From positions 1 through 46,329 of the forward strand of contig JANQFQ010000063.1 of the NCBI GenBank assembly GCA_028277765.1: DNA of 46,329 bases, written 5' to 3'. Positions 16,505 to 25,534 of this stretch are shown here, piece by piece (the first letter of the stretch is position 1; the number at the start of each line of letters is the position of its first letter). Under the pieces are notes generated by a model. It saw only the letters and a list, made by a program, of their open reading frames with translations. It searched no databases and was not told where the DNA came from. The stretch is from Desulfobacterales bacterium. GTDB taxonomy: Bacteria; Desulfobacterota; Desulfobacteria; Desulfobacterales; SURF-7. A program made the translations under genes and the position numbers.

Positions 16505-17346
16505 TTCTTTTTTTTCCTTTTTATTTTATTAGAAAGGGGGAAAGCCTGTATGTTAACTTGAAACACCTGATTTGAATCTGTTTCATTACAAGCCATGTCC
16601 AGAATTTCCCGCCTAAATGCGGCAATCCTTTCTTTAATTTCGGGCAGGGAATCGTTTTTAATGCTGATAGTAAGTCCGGTAATGTCTCTCTGGTCAGTTG
16701 GGTGCCGGTCAATTGATTCACCTGCCAGTTTCAACATTTCTTTATGAAAATTTGCAATCAATAAAGATCTTATTTGGGGCCCGGTACTGATGGCCTTATC
16801 TCTTTTTTCCCAGCAGCTGTCACCATTTTTTCTTATTAATCCAAGGCGTTCAAGCATTTTTAAAGACTTTTCAACTTGGATCGGCGGAACCTTGGGATTT
16901 AGCAAACCGGTTATGTCCCTGGAGGTGAATTTCTTATTGCCAAAAATAACGATTTCTCTTATGGCAAGATTATACCAGTTGGAGAAATATTCATAACAAG
17001 CCTTTTCGATTTTATTTGTTTTTGTATAGCCACTTATGGCGGTCATTTTTTTAAAGTAATAATTTTTATCCTCATTAGTTTTTGCCTGATTCATGAATAC
17101 GAGGTTCTCAAGAAATCTTCTCTCCTCTTTTTTAAGATCAAATCCTTTCGCGATTTTAGAGATACTTTCATTTGTTAAATTTCTTTTTTCCTGGGTAACG
17201 AGTTTGAGAAAAGAAGTGGAACTGAATCCAGCCTTATTTGAGAAAAATCTATAAGAAAAATTTTTTTTCGTCTTTTTCTTATAGTTAAACATATCTTTTA
17301 AAAAGATACGGTAATCTGAATATTTATAAATATTTGGTCTTTCCAT
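16501..17346 (-). CDS. TIGR02147/DUF4423-family transcriptional regulator
   Basis: This 281-residue basic protein opens with PNIYKYSDYRIFLKDMF, typical of the TIGR02147 family first defined from Fibrobacter succinogenes paralogues. The N-terminal half holds a helix-turn-helix (FSNKAGFSSTSFLKLVTQEK, 36-55), and the C-terminal half is the DUF4423 region (FSNWYNLAIREIVIF; RDITGLTISI). It is about 60% similar by eye to the protein at 37168-37995. It is the first gene of a two-gene operon with the lipoprotein at 13586-16504 and is divergent from the secreted-protein genes starting at 17628. Two operator-like sites in that divergent promoter region recur in front of the second regulator, which suggests autoregulation. 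DNA binding is inferred. Confidence 0.85.
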   Translation of the reverse strand: MERPNIYKYSDYRIFLKDMFNYKKKTKKNFSYRFFSNKAGFSSTSFLKLVTQEKRNLTNESISKIAKGFDLKKEERRFLENLVFMNQAKTNEDKNYYFKKMTAISGYTKTNKIEKACYEYFSNWYNLAIREIVIFGNKKFTSRDITGLLNPKVPPIQVEKSLKMLERLGLIRKNGDSCWEKRDKAISTGPQIRSLLIANFHKEMLKLAGESIDRHPTDQRDITGLTISIKNDSLPEIKERIAAFRREILDMACNETDSNQVFQVNIQAFPLSNKIKRKKKK

Positions 17347-17400
17347 TTGACGTTATATTTCTCCGTTGCATGCTTGATCGCTAAAAAAATAAAAACAAAA

Positions 17401-17410
17401 ACGTTTTCAT
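17401..17410. promoter_or_regulatory. Candidate proximal operator for the TIGR02147 regulator, locus 1
   Basis: ACGTTTTCAT lies 55 bp upstream of the regulator start. It matches GTGTTTACAT (38054-38063), 59 bp upstream of the second regulator, at 7 of 10 bases. It is a half-site resembling the full dyad at 17501-17518. Confidence 0.45.
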
Positions 17411-17500
17411 AATACAGATAAAAAAATAAAACAAGAAAAATTATAAAACTAAAATAGATTAATATAATCAAATATTTAACAAGCAATAAACATAAAAAAA

Positions 17501-17518
17501 CGTTTTCTGTAGAAAATG
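17501..17518. promoter_or_regulatory. Candidate distal operator dyad, locus 1
   Basis: CGTTTTCT-GT-AGAAAATG is an 8-bp dyad with one mismatch and a 2-nt spacer. The same shape, TGTTTACT-GG-AGTAAACG, occurs at 38153-38170 at almost the same distance (155 versus 158 bp) from its regulator. It also lies 99 bp from the proximal site, versus 98 bp in locus 2. Confidence 0.5.
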
Positions 17519-17627
17519 AAATTCAGGCATTTTTATTTAAAAAACTTGTATCGGATATTGATCACGCATATGTAGCAGGAAAAAAGGAGTATACACTTAT
17601 TACTAATTATTCTGAAAGGGAAAGATT

Positions 17628-19547
17628 ATGAAAAAACTAAAAACTGCATTAAAGGTGCACTCCATTGTTATGTGTGTGATGTTGTTATGCACGTCGTCAT
17701 TTGCGGAGTTACTCGGCATTGACTTTGGTGCAAACGGGATCTGGGAATATGACGGAACCGATTTCAGTCAAATTAATGCTGTGAATGTCGATGGCATGAT
17801 ATCAGTGGGTGATATAATGGCTGTAGATGTCGGTGCATGGGGCCTTTGGACATATGATGGTAGCACAGATCCTTCACAGATTGACACGTGGGATCCTGAA
17901 GGGCTTGAAGCATGGGGCAACAAACTTATTGCTGATTATGGAGATGCTTCTGCAGATGGATATGGCCTGTGGGAGTATGATGGTACGGATAAGACACAGA
18001 TTAGGTCGTGGGATGCGGAGAACATGGCAGCATGGGAATATGAAACAAGCATTGATCGTCTGATCGTTGACTTTAGCTCAAATGGACTATGGTCATATGA
18101 TGGTTCAGCCTGGTCCCAGTTAGGCAGTTGGGACTCTGAAGGGCTTGAAACATGGGGCAGCAGACTGATTTCTGACTATGGTGATGCCTATAGTACCGGC
18201 CATGGCCTTTGGATGTATGAGGGCACGACCTGGACTCAGATTGGATCGTGGGATGCAGAAAACATATCAGCATGGGAATATGAAACCAGTATTGACCGTC
18301 TGGTGGTTGATTTTGGTTCAAATGGCTTTTGGGAGTACGATGGAACAGACTGGTCAGAGCACTCTCAGCTGGGTACTGAGAATGTAGAGGGACTCCAGGT
18401 ATGGAATAATATGCTCGCCATAGACAATGGATCAGAAGGTCTTTACCTGTATGACGGTTCAAATACTACATTATTAGATTTAGATGGTTATGCCGTGGAT
18501 CCTGATGGGATTGAAAGTTGGGGTAATTATCTAATAATAGATTTTGGTATTGATGGCCTTCATAGTTACGATGGCACCTCTTTAATAAAAATTCATGATA
18601 ATAATGCTGATGGTTGTGTAGCTGTTGGCGCAGACTATGATTCACATGGTACGGGTTATGATTTGTATGGCAATGGAATATCTGAATGGTGGGCGTATGA
18701 TTCATCTACCGGGAGTATTTACAATACAAATGCGGGGAATGTTCATATCAATGGTGCAGGATCTCTAGTAGTAGACGACGACATCATGATACAAAGTCAA
18801 ATGAACTCAAAACCCGGGCTTTTTCTCAGTCATAATTTGTCACCAAATTTAGTGATGGGTCAAATAAATGATACTATCTGTTTTAATGGATCAACTATTT
18901 CAGCAATAATGACCCTGTTTGGAAACGGTGTTGTTGTTGAAAATGAGTTGTTTGATGCTGTCACTCAAGGGGAAGCCAGTCTCCATATACGGTCCGGCAT
19001 TGATGGCTACGCGAGAAGCCTGCTTGTTGATAGTGACGGAGAACCTGATGATTGCGCAATGCGTATCAGAACAGCACCAGAGCCCGTCACAAACTCAGCT
19101 GATGATAGCGACACTATTTTCCTGGTTTCCGGAAAGGGCCAGATGGGCATTGGTCCTGATACGACTTCTCCTACGACAACCGGTGATGCATTCATGCATG
19201 TAAGAACAGGTGAACTGGATAGTGCAAAAGGGGTCGTTTTAAACGCAGACAGCGAATATAACGATATCGCATTCAGGATCAGGACAAAAGGTTCAGCTGA
19301 TGATCCTTTTGATGATACTGATACAAAACTTTATGTAGACGGAACCGGCAAAGTATATATTGGCGAAAATAATTTAACTTCACTTCAGCATGAACTCGTG
19401 GTTGATGGGGATATACGTGTAAATGGAAGCCTACTTGCCTTAGATGACGATCTTGAATTATCAGGCAATATCCGACTTTCAAACAGCACTTCAAATAACG
19501 GAAACATATTATCTGACGGCGATATCTGCATTGGCAATTGCCCATAA
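17628..19547 (+). CDS. Secreted repeat protein with propeller-like repeats and CIGNC tail
   Basis: This 639-residue protein has a Sec signal peptide ending near SSFAELLG. Residues 30-325 hold about eight aromatic repeats of 37-45 residues with the core GLWxYDGTxWSQIxSWD, which look like beta-propeller or lectin-type blades. The C-terminal half carries two modules of the form LHIRSG...DSDGE...MRIRT...GKGQMGIG, shared with the next two proteins. The last residues are DGDICIGNCP, a cysteine tail also found in the proteins at 19605, 20573 and 38414. It is the first gene of a plus-strand run, divergent from a TIGR02147 regulator. A GAAAGGGAAAG sequence precedes the ATG. Function is unknown; a surface or fibre role is likely. 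Confidence 0.8.
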   Translation: MKKLKTALKVHSIVMCVMLLCTSSFAELLGIDFGANGIWEYDGTDFSQINAVNVDGMISVGDIMAVDVGAWGLWTYDGSTDPSQIDTWDPEGLEAWGNKLIADYGDASADGYGLWEYDGTDKTQIRSWDAENMAAWEYETSIDRLIVDFSSNGLWSYDGSAWSQLGSWDSEGLETWGSRLISDYGDAYSTGHGLWMYEGTTWTQIGSWDAENISAWEYETSIDRLVVDFGSNGFWEYDGTDWSEHSQLGTENVEGLQVWNNMLAIDNGSEGLYLYDGSNTTLLDLDGYAVDPDGIESWGNYLIIDFGIDGLHSYDGTSLIKIHDNNADGCVAVGADYDSHGTGYDLYGNGISEWWAYDSSTGSIYNTNAGNVHINGAGSLVVDDDIMIQSQMNSKPGLFLSHNLSPNLVMGQINDTICFNGSTISAIMTLFGNGVVVENELFDAVTQGEASLHIRSGIDGYARSLLVDSDGEPDDCAMRIRTAPEPVTNSADDSDTIFLVSGKGQMGIGPDTTSPTTTGDAFMHVRTGELDSAKGVVLNADSEYNDIAFRIRTKGSADDPFDDTDTKLYVDGTGKVYIGENNLTSLQHELVVDGDIRVNGSLLALDDDLELSGNIRLSNSTSNNGNILSDGDICIGNCP

Positions 19548-19581
19548 ATAGAATGAATCATATATATTTTTTGGTTTCCGG

Positions 19582-19595
19582 CTTATCCGGATAAG
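19582..19595. promoter_or_regulatory. 14-bp palindrome overlapping a Shine-Dalgarno sequence
   Basis: CTTATCCGGATAAG is a perfect palindrome whose right end overlaps the AAGGAGG ribosome site of the gene at 19605. In RNA it could hide the ribosome site, or in DNA serve as a protein-binding site. Confidence 0.4.
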
Positions 19596-19604
19596 GAGGG
19601 AAAA

Positions 19605-20534
19605 ATGAAAAGCATAAGGTTTGTCCGAATTATTATTTTAACAATAACTGTTTTCAGTTTCTTAGTAGGTTATCCATTTGCAGAATACTGGGAGCCGAGT
19701 GGTGGAGATATTATTAATGATAACAGTGGCGGAAGCAGTACAGGCGGAGATGTTAATATCAATGGTGACCTTTCAGTTGGTGCTCATGTAAATATTATAT
19801 CTTCAAGTCCAGGTTCTGTAGAATATACAAACAACAGTGGCGCTTCTTTTGAGCAGTCTGACATATGTACATATTTAAAATCAGGCGCATCACCTGTAAT
19901 GAATATCAAACCAAAAGGCGCAGGAATCGGAGATATAGATCCTCAAGCACCACTACATATTAGAACGGAAAATGCGCCTGTAAATGGCATGATAATCGAC
20001 AGTGATGATGATTTATCTCAAGATTTTCCTATAAGAATAAGGGCTCAGGGAAATGCTGACTTGTCATTCTCTAATTCCGATACAAGGTTCCTGATCAGTA
20101 CCTTTGGACAGTGCGCGACAGGTCCGGGTACGATAGATCCAGAAGTAAGTTCAGCATATCTGCACGTTCGTACAGGAAATGCCCTGGCAGGACACGGTAT
20201 GATCATTGACAGTGATGGAGACAATGCTACAGGAAATTACGATATTCCGTTTATGATCAGAACAGCTCAGAATCTCTATGAAAAAGCGCCGGAAAATGCT
20301 GACACAAAGTTTATGGTTGATGGTCAGGGAAAAGTACTCATTGGTGAACCGGATATCACCAGCGGGGAAATAGACCCATTGACTCATGACCTTGCTGTCA
20401 AAGGAGACATAAGGCTGAGCGGACAAATAAAAAGCTCAAATGTAAATGATCAAATAGATGTGAGCGGAGACCTAACTTTTAATGGTGCGTCCATAAGGTC
20501 AGACGGGAGCATCTGCATCGGAACATGTCCTTAG
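19605..20534 (+). CDS. Secreted fibre-like repeat protein with CIGTC tail
   Basis: This is a 309-residue protein with a signal peptide ending near GYPFAEYW. It contains two copies of the module LH(I/V)RT(E/G)NA...G-MIIDSD-D...F-IR...DT-F-V...GQ, at about 118-175 and 185-250, plus a short beta-solenoid-like N-terminal part. It ends SDGSICIGTCP, the same tail type as the upstream protein. The repeated short beta segments with a final register motif (DLAVKGDIRLSG) resemble phage-tail-fibre or trimeric surface-fibre proteins. It has a strong AAGGAGG site and is 57 bp downstream of its neighbour, so it is probably co-transcribed. Family not otherwise recognised. Confidence 0.78.
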   Translation: MKSIRFVRIIILTITVFSFLVGYPFAEYWEPSGGDIINDNSGGSSTGGDVNINGDLSVGAHVNIISSSPGSVEYTNNSGASFEQSDICTYLKSGASPVMNIKPKGAGIGDIDPQAPLHIRTENAPVNGMIIDSDDDLSQDFPIRIRAQGNADLSFSNSDTRFLISTFGQCATGPGTIDPEVSSAYLHVRTGNALAGHGMIIDSDGDNATGNYDIPFMIRTAQNLYEKAPENADTKFMVDGQGKVLIGEPDITSGEIDPLTHDLAVKGDIRLSGQIKSSNVNDQIDVSGDLTFNGASIRSDGSICIGTCP

Positions 20535-20572
20535 TGTTATTTCGTAAAATTCAATAGTATAAGGAGACTAAA

Positions 20573-21964
20573 ATGAGAATATACAAAATAATCAAAAGTA
20601 CTTTTATAGGGGTCCTGCTTCTTATCTGCAGTCATGCATATGCGGATCAATACTGGTTTGATACCAGGGGTGACGATATTAGCAACCAGAACTCAACTAA
20701 TGTTAAAATTGATGGAGAACTTACAATCAACAATGATGCTGTTATTGCTACTGATAGCAGTGGTGTAAATGATGAAGCTGTTTTCAGCAATGATAATGGC
20801 GCTGAATTGCGGATGAGCAGTTCAGGCTTAATTTATGTTACATCAAACAGCAACAATGTTTTGTCAATTGATACCAATAATTCGCAGATAGTTACAGACC
20901 CTTTAGTTGGTGATGTAAGAACATCAAAAGGAGTTGCAATAGGAAAGGACAATCCCAACGCGTCTTTTCATTTTAATCATGAGGCGCTCATGCATTTAAG
21001 AACAGGAAACACGTTAAGCGGCAATGGTGCTATTGTTGACAGCGATCGTGATATAGCGAGCTTTCCATTACGAATAAGGGTTCAAACCGAACCGTTCAAA
21101 CAGGGTGATTACTTTGTTATCAGTGATTATGAAAACGCCACTACTGCAATATGGTTTGACATAGGCGACAATGGTACTGAACCTGCGGGGGCTACTTATT
21201 CAAGTGCGGACACAAAAATTGAAATAGATATCAATATAACGAACACGGAAGATGAGATTGCTTTGCTTGTCGAAGCTGCAATAGACGGAATACCTAATAT
21301 GCAGGCGGATGTTATACCTTGCGATGATATTGGCCGGGCCACGGTTCAGGTTACCATGGACGCGAACGGCCAGTGTAATGATGTTGTTTGCTATAGAAGT
21401 ACCGGTACTATGGGCGGCATTTCAGTAAAAAGTATTGTTGACCAGGACGGCATAGACGGTACTGGCGGGCAGCCTGAAATACAGACAATTATTCTGCCTT
21501 CCAATAAAGATGAGTTTGTTGATGTTGATGATACAAAATTTGTAATTAACGGCAACGGCAAGGTCTCTTTGGGATATCTGAGACTTACGCCAATGGATGA
21601 CACGGTTTCCCTGAATATAAATACTGGGAACAGAAATGCAGGAAGAGGTATTGTGATCGATAGCGACGCGGAATCGGTTACATACCATGACACTGCCTTC
21701 AGAATTCGTACGAAAGATAATGGTGATGACACTTTTTCTAATGATACAGACACGAAATTTATCGTCACCGGCAATGGAAATGTTGGGATCAATACAAAGG
21801 ACCCACAAACAAAACTTGATGTAAACGGAGACATTGCTTTCAGCGGCAGTATCGGGAATATTGATGAAGAGAGTGAGATGGGAATAGTCGGAAAGATTAA
21901 TCTGCCGGGCGGTAATAATGTCAAGGTGATGGGGGATTTTTGCATTGGCCGGGACTGCCTCTAA
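20573..21964 (+). CDS. Secreted fibre-like repeat protein with CIGRDC tail and inserted domain
   Basis: This is a 463-residue protein with a signal peptide ending near SHAYADQYW. It has the same HLRTGN...IVDSD...F-IR modules as its neighbours. The first module is split after RIRVQTEPF by an inserted domain of about 125 residues (starting KQGDYFVISDYENATTAIWF), rich in Asp and Cys (IPCDD, QCNDVVCY), before the module resumes with DDTKFVINGNGKVSLG. The second module (NINTGNRNAGRGIVIDSDAE) is intact. The C-terminus is GDFCIGRDCL, a variant of the cysteine tail. An AAGGAGAC site precedes the ATG. It lies third in the plus-strand run, 38 bp after the preceding gene. Confidence 0.78.
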   Translation: MRIYKIIKSTFIGVLLLICSHAYADQYWFDTRGDDISNQNSTNVKIDGELTINNDAVIATDSSGVNDEAVFSNDNGAELRMSSSGLIYVTSNSNNVLSIDTNNSQIVTDPLVGDVRTSKGVAIGKDNPNASFHFNHEALMHLRTGNTLSGNGAIVDSDRDIASFPLRIRVQTEPFKQGDYFVISDYENATTAIWFDIGDNGTEPAGATYSSADTKIEIDINITNTEDEIALLVEAAIDGIPNMQADVIPCDDIGRATVQVTMDANGQCNDVVCYRSTGTMGGISVKSIVDQDGIDGTGGQPEIQTIILPSNKDEFVDVDDTKFVINGNGKVSLGYLRLTPMDDTVSLNINTGNRNAGRGIVIDSDAESVTYHDTAFRIRTKDNGDDTFSNDTDTKFIVTGNGNVGINTKDPQTKLDVNGDIAFSGSIGNIDEESEMGIVGKINLPGGNNVKVMGDFCIGRDCL

Positions 21965-22001
21965 AAAAGAGAATGTCGTACATCATACAGGAGAAAAATA
22001 T

Positions 22002-23312
22002 ATGAATAGGAACATATTAACAATACTTAGTTTTATTGCGATAGGAATTTTTGTCCTGTCAGTATCCCAAACAGTCTTTGCCGCAGACTGCGTACCCCCT
22101 TTGGATGGAGATTGGACAATAAATACTGACTGCACCCTGCCAGCTGGGGAGCATACTGTTCCCGGAAATATCAGCGTGGAAAACAATTCAGTTCTATCCA
22201 TTTCCAGCAGTGCTGTTCTTAATACTAATCTGATAATAAATAATCTTATTGTTAAGCAAGGTAGCGGGATTGAAATAGTTCCCGGCGGAAAAATAAACAA
22301 CAGTTATCCATCGTTAAATAACTTTGCGCAGAACATGTTAGGTGCTGTCCCCAGCGGTAAGTTTTATTTTGTCGTATTTGCAGACATTCATTCATTTGGA
22401 TTTATCGATGCAAAAGGAAAAGTCAGTTATACAGATGAATTTGACGCACTAATGACTGCGATTTTTGATAAGAGTAAATACAATCCGCAGCCGGCTTATA
22501 ATCCTTCATTTATTATTCATTGTGGTGATTTTGTACAGCATAGGGATCTGGCTGATGAAAAAAGGTATCATGAATATTATTTATATTTATTTAACTGGAT
22601 GACTGATACTGGGATTCCTTTCTTTTCAGTTCCAGGGAACCATGAATTTGACTGGGAAGCAGGGACAACGGAAGAAAAATGTTTTGATAACTATGAAAAT
22701 TATGTTGGTGATTTGGATTTTAATTTTGATTTTGGCAACAGTAGATTTATTCTTGTCAATAATGTAAATCACCGGGAAAGCTGCGGCACATCTTGTGATT
22801 ACTGCTATGATTTTTATATATCCGATCTGCAGCTATCAGATATAAGGGAACTTGTTGAACCGGCGTATGCACCGCCGCCAAATATATTTACCTTTTCTCA
22901 TGTCGCAATTTCACGTTACGCGGCTTTTGATGAAGACAAAAAGCATTATGGTTCACTTCAACACTGCGGTTATCAGGAGTTTCATGATATTATTAATGAT
23001 AATAACATAAAACTGCATTTTAATGGCCATCAGCACCATTCTACTTGTGCCAGTATCTGCGATGAATACCCTGGCGCAAGTCCACCGGTTCCGCCTTATA
23101 ATACCCCTGAGATTACTGTTGCCGGAGACCGTTTTGCCAAGCTCATTGTACTGGTCGAAGTGGATATAAACACAAACTCAATCACCTATATTCCATATCT
23201 GCGTGATCAATCCACAGGTCAGTTTAATGAAACGGTTTTTTATGACTGTGATACCATGGATACGCCTTCTCACAGCTGTCCGGGTAAGGGTACGACCTGT
23301 GAGCCATTATAA
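22002..23312 (+). CDS. Secreted calcineurin-like metallophosphoesterase with novel N-terminal module
   Basis: The start at 22002 (MNRNILTILSFIAIGIFVLS) is chosen because it follows AGGAG and begins the signal peptide; a longer frame from 21945 overlaps the previous gene and lacks a site. In the 436-residue product, residues 28-105 form the shared N-module (PPLDGDW, DCTLPAGEH, QGSGIEIVPGG). The rest is a metallophosphoesterase with every signature: FADIHS (D128, H130), CGDF (D176), GNHE (212-215), FSHVAI (H300) and GHQH (342-345). Family members hydrolyse phosphomonoesters, phosphodiesters or nucleotides with two metal ions; here it acts outside the cytoplasm. Several extra cysteines (CGTSCDYCY) suggest disulfides. 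Confidence 0.88.
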   Translation: MNRNILTILSFIAIGIFVLSVSQTVFAADCVPPLDGDWTINTDCTLPAGEHTVPGNISVENNSVLSISSSAVLNTNLIINNLIVKQGSGIEIVPGGKINNSYPSLNNFAQNMLGAVPSGKFYFVVFADIHSFGFIDAKGKVSYTDEFDALMTAIFDKSKYNPQPAYNPSFIIHCGDFVQHRDLADEKRYHEYYLYLFNWMTDTGIPFFSVPGNHEFDWEAGTTEEKCFDNYENYVGDLDFNFDFGNSRFILVNNVNHRESCGTSCDYCYDFYISDLQLSDIRELVEPAYAPPPNIFTFSHVAISRYAAFDEDKKHYGSLQHCGYQEFHDIINDNNIKLHFNGHQHHSTCASICDEYPGASPPVPPYNTPEITVAGDRFAKLIVLVEVDINTNSITYIPYLRDQSTGQFNETVFYDCDTMDTPSHSCPGKGTTCEPL

Positions 23313-23325
23313 TGATGGAGGTATA

Positions 23326-24969
23326 ATGATGAGAAAAATAATTAATTTTATGACAATGATGTTTACTGTGTTGTTACTTTATGCGAATACAACAATGGCT
23401 GATGATTGTAGTGTGCCGCCTCTAACAGGTGACTGGGTTATCAATTCAACCTGCACACTTCCTGCAGGTACATATACAGCTGCAGAAGATATTCAAGTGA
23501 CAAACAGTTCAGTTCTAATAATTAACCAGGATGCCAAGCTGTTTATTGATTTATGTCATAGCCAACTCATGGTTCGGTCCGGGAGCGGTATATTGATCGA
23601 ACCAGGCGGTCAAATAGAGCATAAATTGAACGAAACCTTAGCTAATACCTTAAATGTTTATCCCTGTGACGGGGCAGGGGGCTGTGATGACAGCACGAAT
23701 ATACAAAATGCAATTGACGCCGCTTGTACAGGTGATGAGATCTTTTTAAACGCAGGCACATATGAATTGAATATGCAGATCAATATTGATGAAATAAAGA
23801 ATGGAATTATCATCAATGGAGAAGTCATTAACAATGAGCCAGCTGCAATATTTACCTATTCTCCATCATTTGCAGGCTACAGCCCTCTCTGGATAGATGG
23901 TGATAATAATACTATTCGAGGCATAATGGTACAGGGATATTATGTGCCGCATTCTCGAAAAACAGCAGATTATGACCTTACAGATCCAATAAATAAGGAA
24001 AATCATGATACAGGCATTCATATTACCGGTAGAAATAACCTGATAGAAAACTGTGTTATCCAGAACAATACAAAATATGGGATTAGCATCAGCCCAAAAG
24101 TATATGGTGCTTCAACATGTTACGGCAACAAGGTGTTATCATGCACTGTTGAAAATAATGCCAGTACAGGGATCGGACAACACACCCATTCATATGGAGA
24201 AATTTCCAACAATGTACTTACAGGTAATTTTTCTGAAGGTATTACAGTGGACTGCTGTTCAAATTATTGCACAGTATCAAATAATGTCGTGGATGCCAAC
24301 AGGTTTGGCATAGGCGGCATTGGGATAGATACTGTTATTGGATGCAGGGTTTTTGGCAATACCATCACGAATCAGGAATGTAAAAGCGGTATTCAACTTT
24401 ATGGTGTTAAGGAATCGATTCTTTTCTCAAATTTTTTTGGATATAATGGAAACGGCACTTGTATAAATAAAAATGGAAACAACGTTTGTGATGAAATAGG
24501 TGGCTGTTTTGGGCTAAAGATAGAAAGTGAACCAAACTGTCAAGAACCGTGCATCGTTAACGGAGATTTGAACATGGCTTTTTCGAACACTTATATGGGG
24601 AATAAAAGTGGACCTTTTTTTCAAGACAATCTTGATGAAATCACAAACTCTTTATTGTCACTGACAACCGTTTCCGGAACAGGCAGCATAGTGCTTAACT
24701 GGGAAACCACAGATGAAGTGAATCACAATGGGTTCTATGTTTTTAGAAGCACATCAGAAGACGGTGTTTTTACATGCTTGAACGAAAGCGATCCTATATT
24801 ACCAGGCGCAAGCCCATATTCATATACAGATAACGGTATATCAGGTGAGTATTTTTACAAGATAATACAGCATTTGATTCTTGGCATTGATGTAAACGGA
24901 GATGGATATATCAATAGCGAAGATGAGATGGTTGATGCCGGGTTAGTGGTTTCAGCGACTGCAAATTGA
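23326..24969 (+). CDS. Secreted parallel beta-helix protein with novel N-terminal module and dockerin-like end
   Basis: The start is set at 23326 (tandem ATG ATG after GGAGG); the open frame extends upstream into the phosphoesterase gene but lacks support. The product is 547 residues. After a signal peptide ending near TTMADDC comes the shared N-module (SVPPLTGDWVINSTCTLPAG; RSGSGILIEPGG). A pectate-lyase-type beta-helix follows (NIQNAIDAACTGDEIFLNAG; DTGIHITGRNNLIENC; NNVVDANRFGIGG), then a fibronectin-III-like segment (GSIVLNWETTDEVNHNGFYV) and a final DVNGDGYINSEDE calcium-binding motif like half a dockerin. Likely substrate or partner is a polysaccharide; this is inferred from fold only. 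Confidence 0.85.
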   Translation: MMRKIINFMTMMFTVLLLYANTTMADDCSVPPLTGDWVINSTCTLPAGTYTAAEDIQVTNSSVLIINQDAKLFIDLCHSQLMVRSGSGILIEPGGQIEHKLNETLANTLNVYPCDGAGGCDDSTNIQNAIDAACTGDEIFLNAGTYELNMQINIDEIKNGIIINGEVINNEPAAIFTYSPSFAGYSPLWIDGDNNTIRGIMVQGYYVPHSRKTADYDLTDPINKENHDTGIHITGRNNLIENCVIQNNTKYGISISPKVYGASTCYGNKVLSCTVENNASTGIGQHTHSYGEISNNVLTGNFSEGITVDCCSNYCTVSNNVVDANRFGIGGIGIDTVIGCRVFGNTITNQECKSGIQLYGVKESILFSNFFGYNGNGTCINKNGNNVCDEIGGCFGLKIESEPNCQEPCIVNGDLNMAFSNTYMGNKSGPFFQDNLDEITNSLLSLTTVSGTGSIVLNWETTDEVNHNGFYVFRSTSEDGVFTCLNESDPILPGASPYSYTDNGISGEYFYKIIQHLILGIDVNGDGYINSEDEMVDAGLVVSATAN

Positions 24970-25534
24970 GTAAATGTTTTAGTCTGATATAAAAATAGAT
25001 ATCCGCTTCAATGAGAAAGCATTATTTTATCTTGTGGTGTCCAAAATATTTGTAATGGATAATCACGGTAAACGTTCAGCAAATTCCCCCTTGGGGGGTG
25101 TATAGACCGGGGACAAAGGGGGGCGTAACTCCTTGATGGTAAAATGGAACACTGGTGTAATGATGATCAATAATGCAAACACCCCCTGCACCCCTCAGGC
25201 TGTGTCATAATTAAGATCGTGCTTGTGCGCGAAACAACATAGTAGGTTGGGTTGAGCAGTTATGGCTTTGTTGGGTTAAAAAACGCAATCCAACCTACTA
25301 AATTGTGTATACGCGACAAAAGGATAGAAGCGAAACCCAACATGATCGTTCGCAAAAAATGCATTATGACACAATCTCCCCCTCAAGGGGGGATTCGATT
25401 GAGGTTCAAGCCATAATAAATAATTGTTTTTGGACAAAAGTGATTTCACTTTAAATTATCCCCTTTTAGGGGTTATTTAAAGGCCCAGCCCTCTGGGCTA
25501 GGATCTTTTCTAAAGTGCAGGAGGCCGATTAATT
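24970..25534. other. 565-bp intergenic region with a MITE-like element
   Basis: Contains C-rich/G-rich repeat fragments (CCCCCTTGGGGGG near 25087 and CCCCCTCAAGGGGGG near 25378) on either side of an inverted-repeat element at 25201-25373. Short hairpins lie near 25460-25476 (CCCCTTTTAGGGG) and 25483-25498 (GCCCAG/CTGGGC). No gene was seen. Confidence 0.5.
25201..25373. mobile_element. MITE-like non-autonomous element, 173 bp, nested inverted repeats
   Basis: Terminal repeats TGTGTCATAAT and ATTATGACACA are exact over 11 bp. A second inverted pair, TAGTAGGTTGG/CCAACCTACTA (25240-25250 and 25290-25300), lies inside, with GGTTGGGTT-type repeat sequence between. There is no transposase, so any movement would need one in trans. 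Confidence 0.55.

Noticed and set aside
21391..21945. A 184-codon minus-strand open frame, rich in Ser and Pro
   Set aside because: It is the antisense shadow of the Asp-rich 463-residue secreted protein; the composition is what its complement would give.
21945..22001. An earlier start for the metallophosphoesterase gene
   Set aside because: The extension overlaps the preceding gene, has no ribosome site and would place the signal peptide internally. The ATG at 22002 has AGGAG and begins the signal peptide.
23203..23325. An earlier start for the beta-helix protein at 23326
   Set aside because: The extra 41 codons lie inside the phosphoesterase gene in another frame; GGAGG and the signal peptide support 23326.
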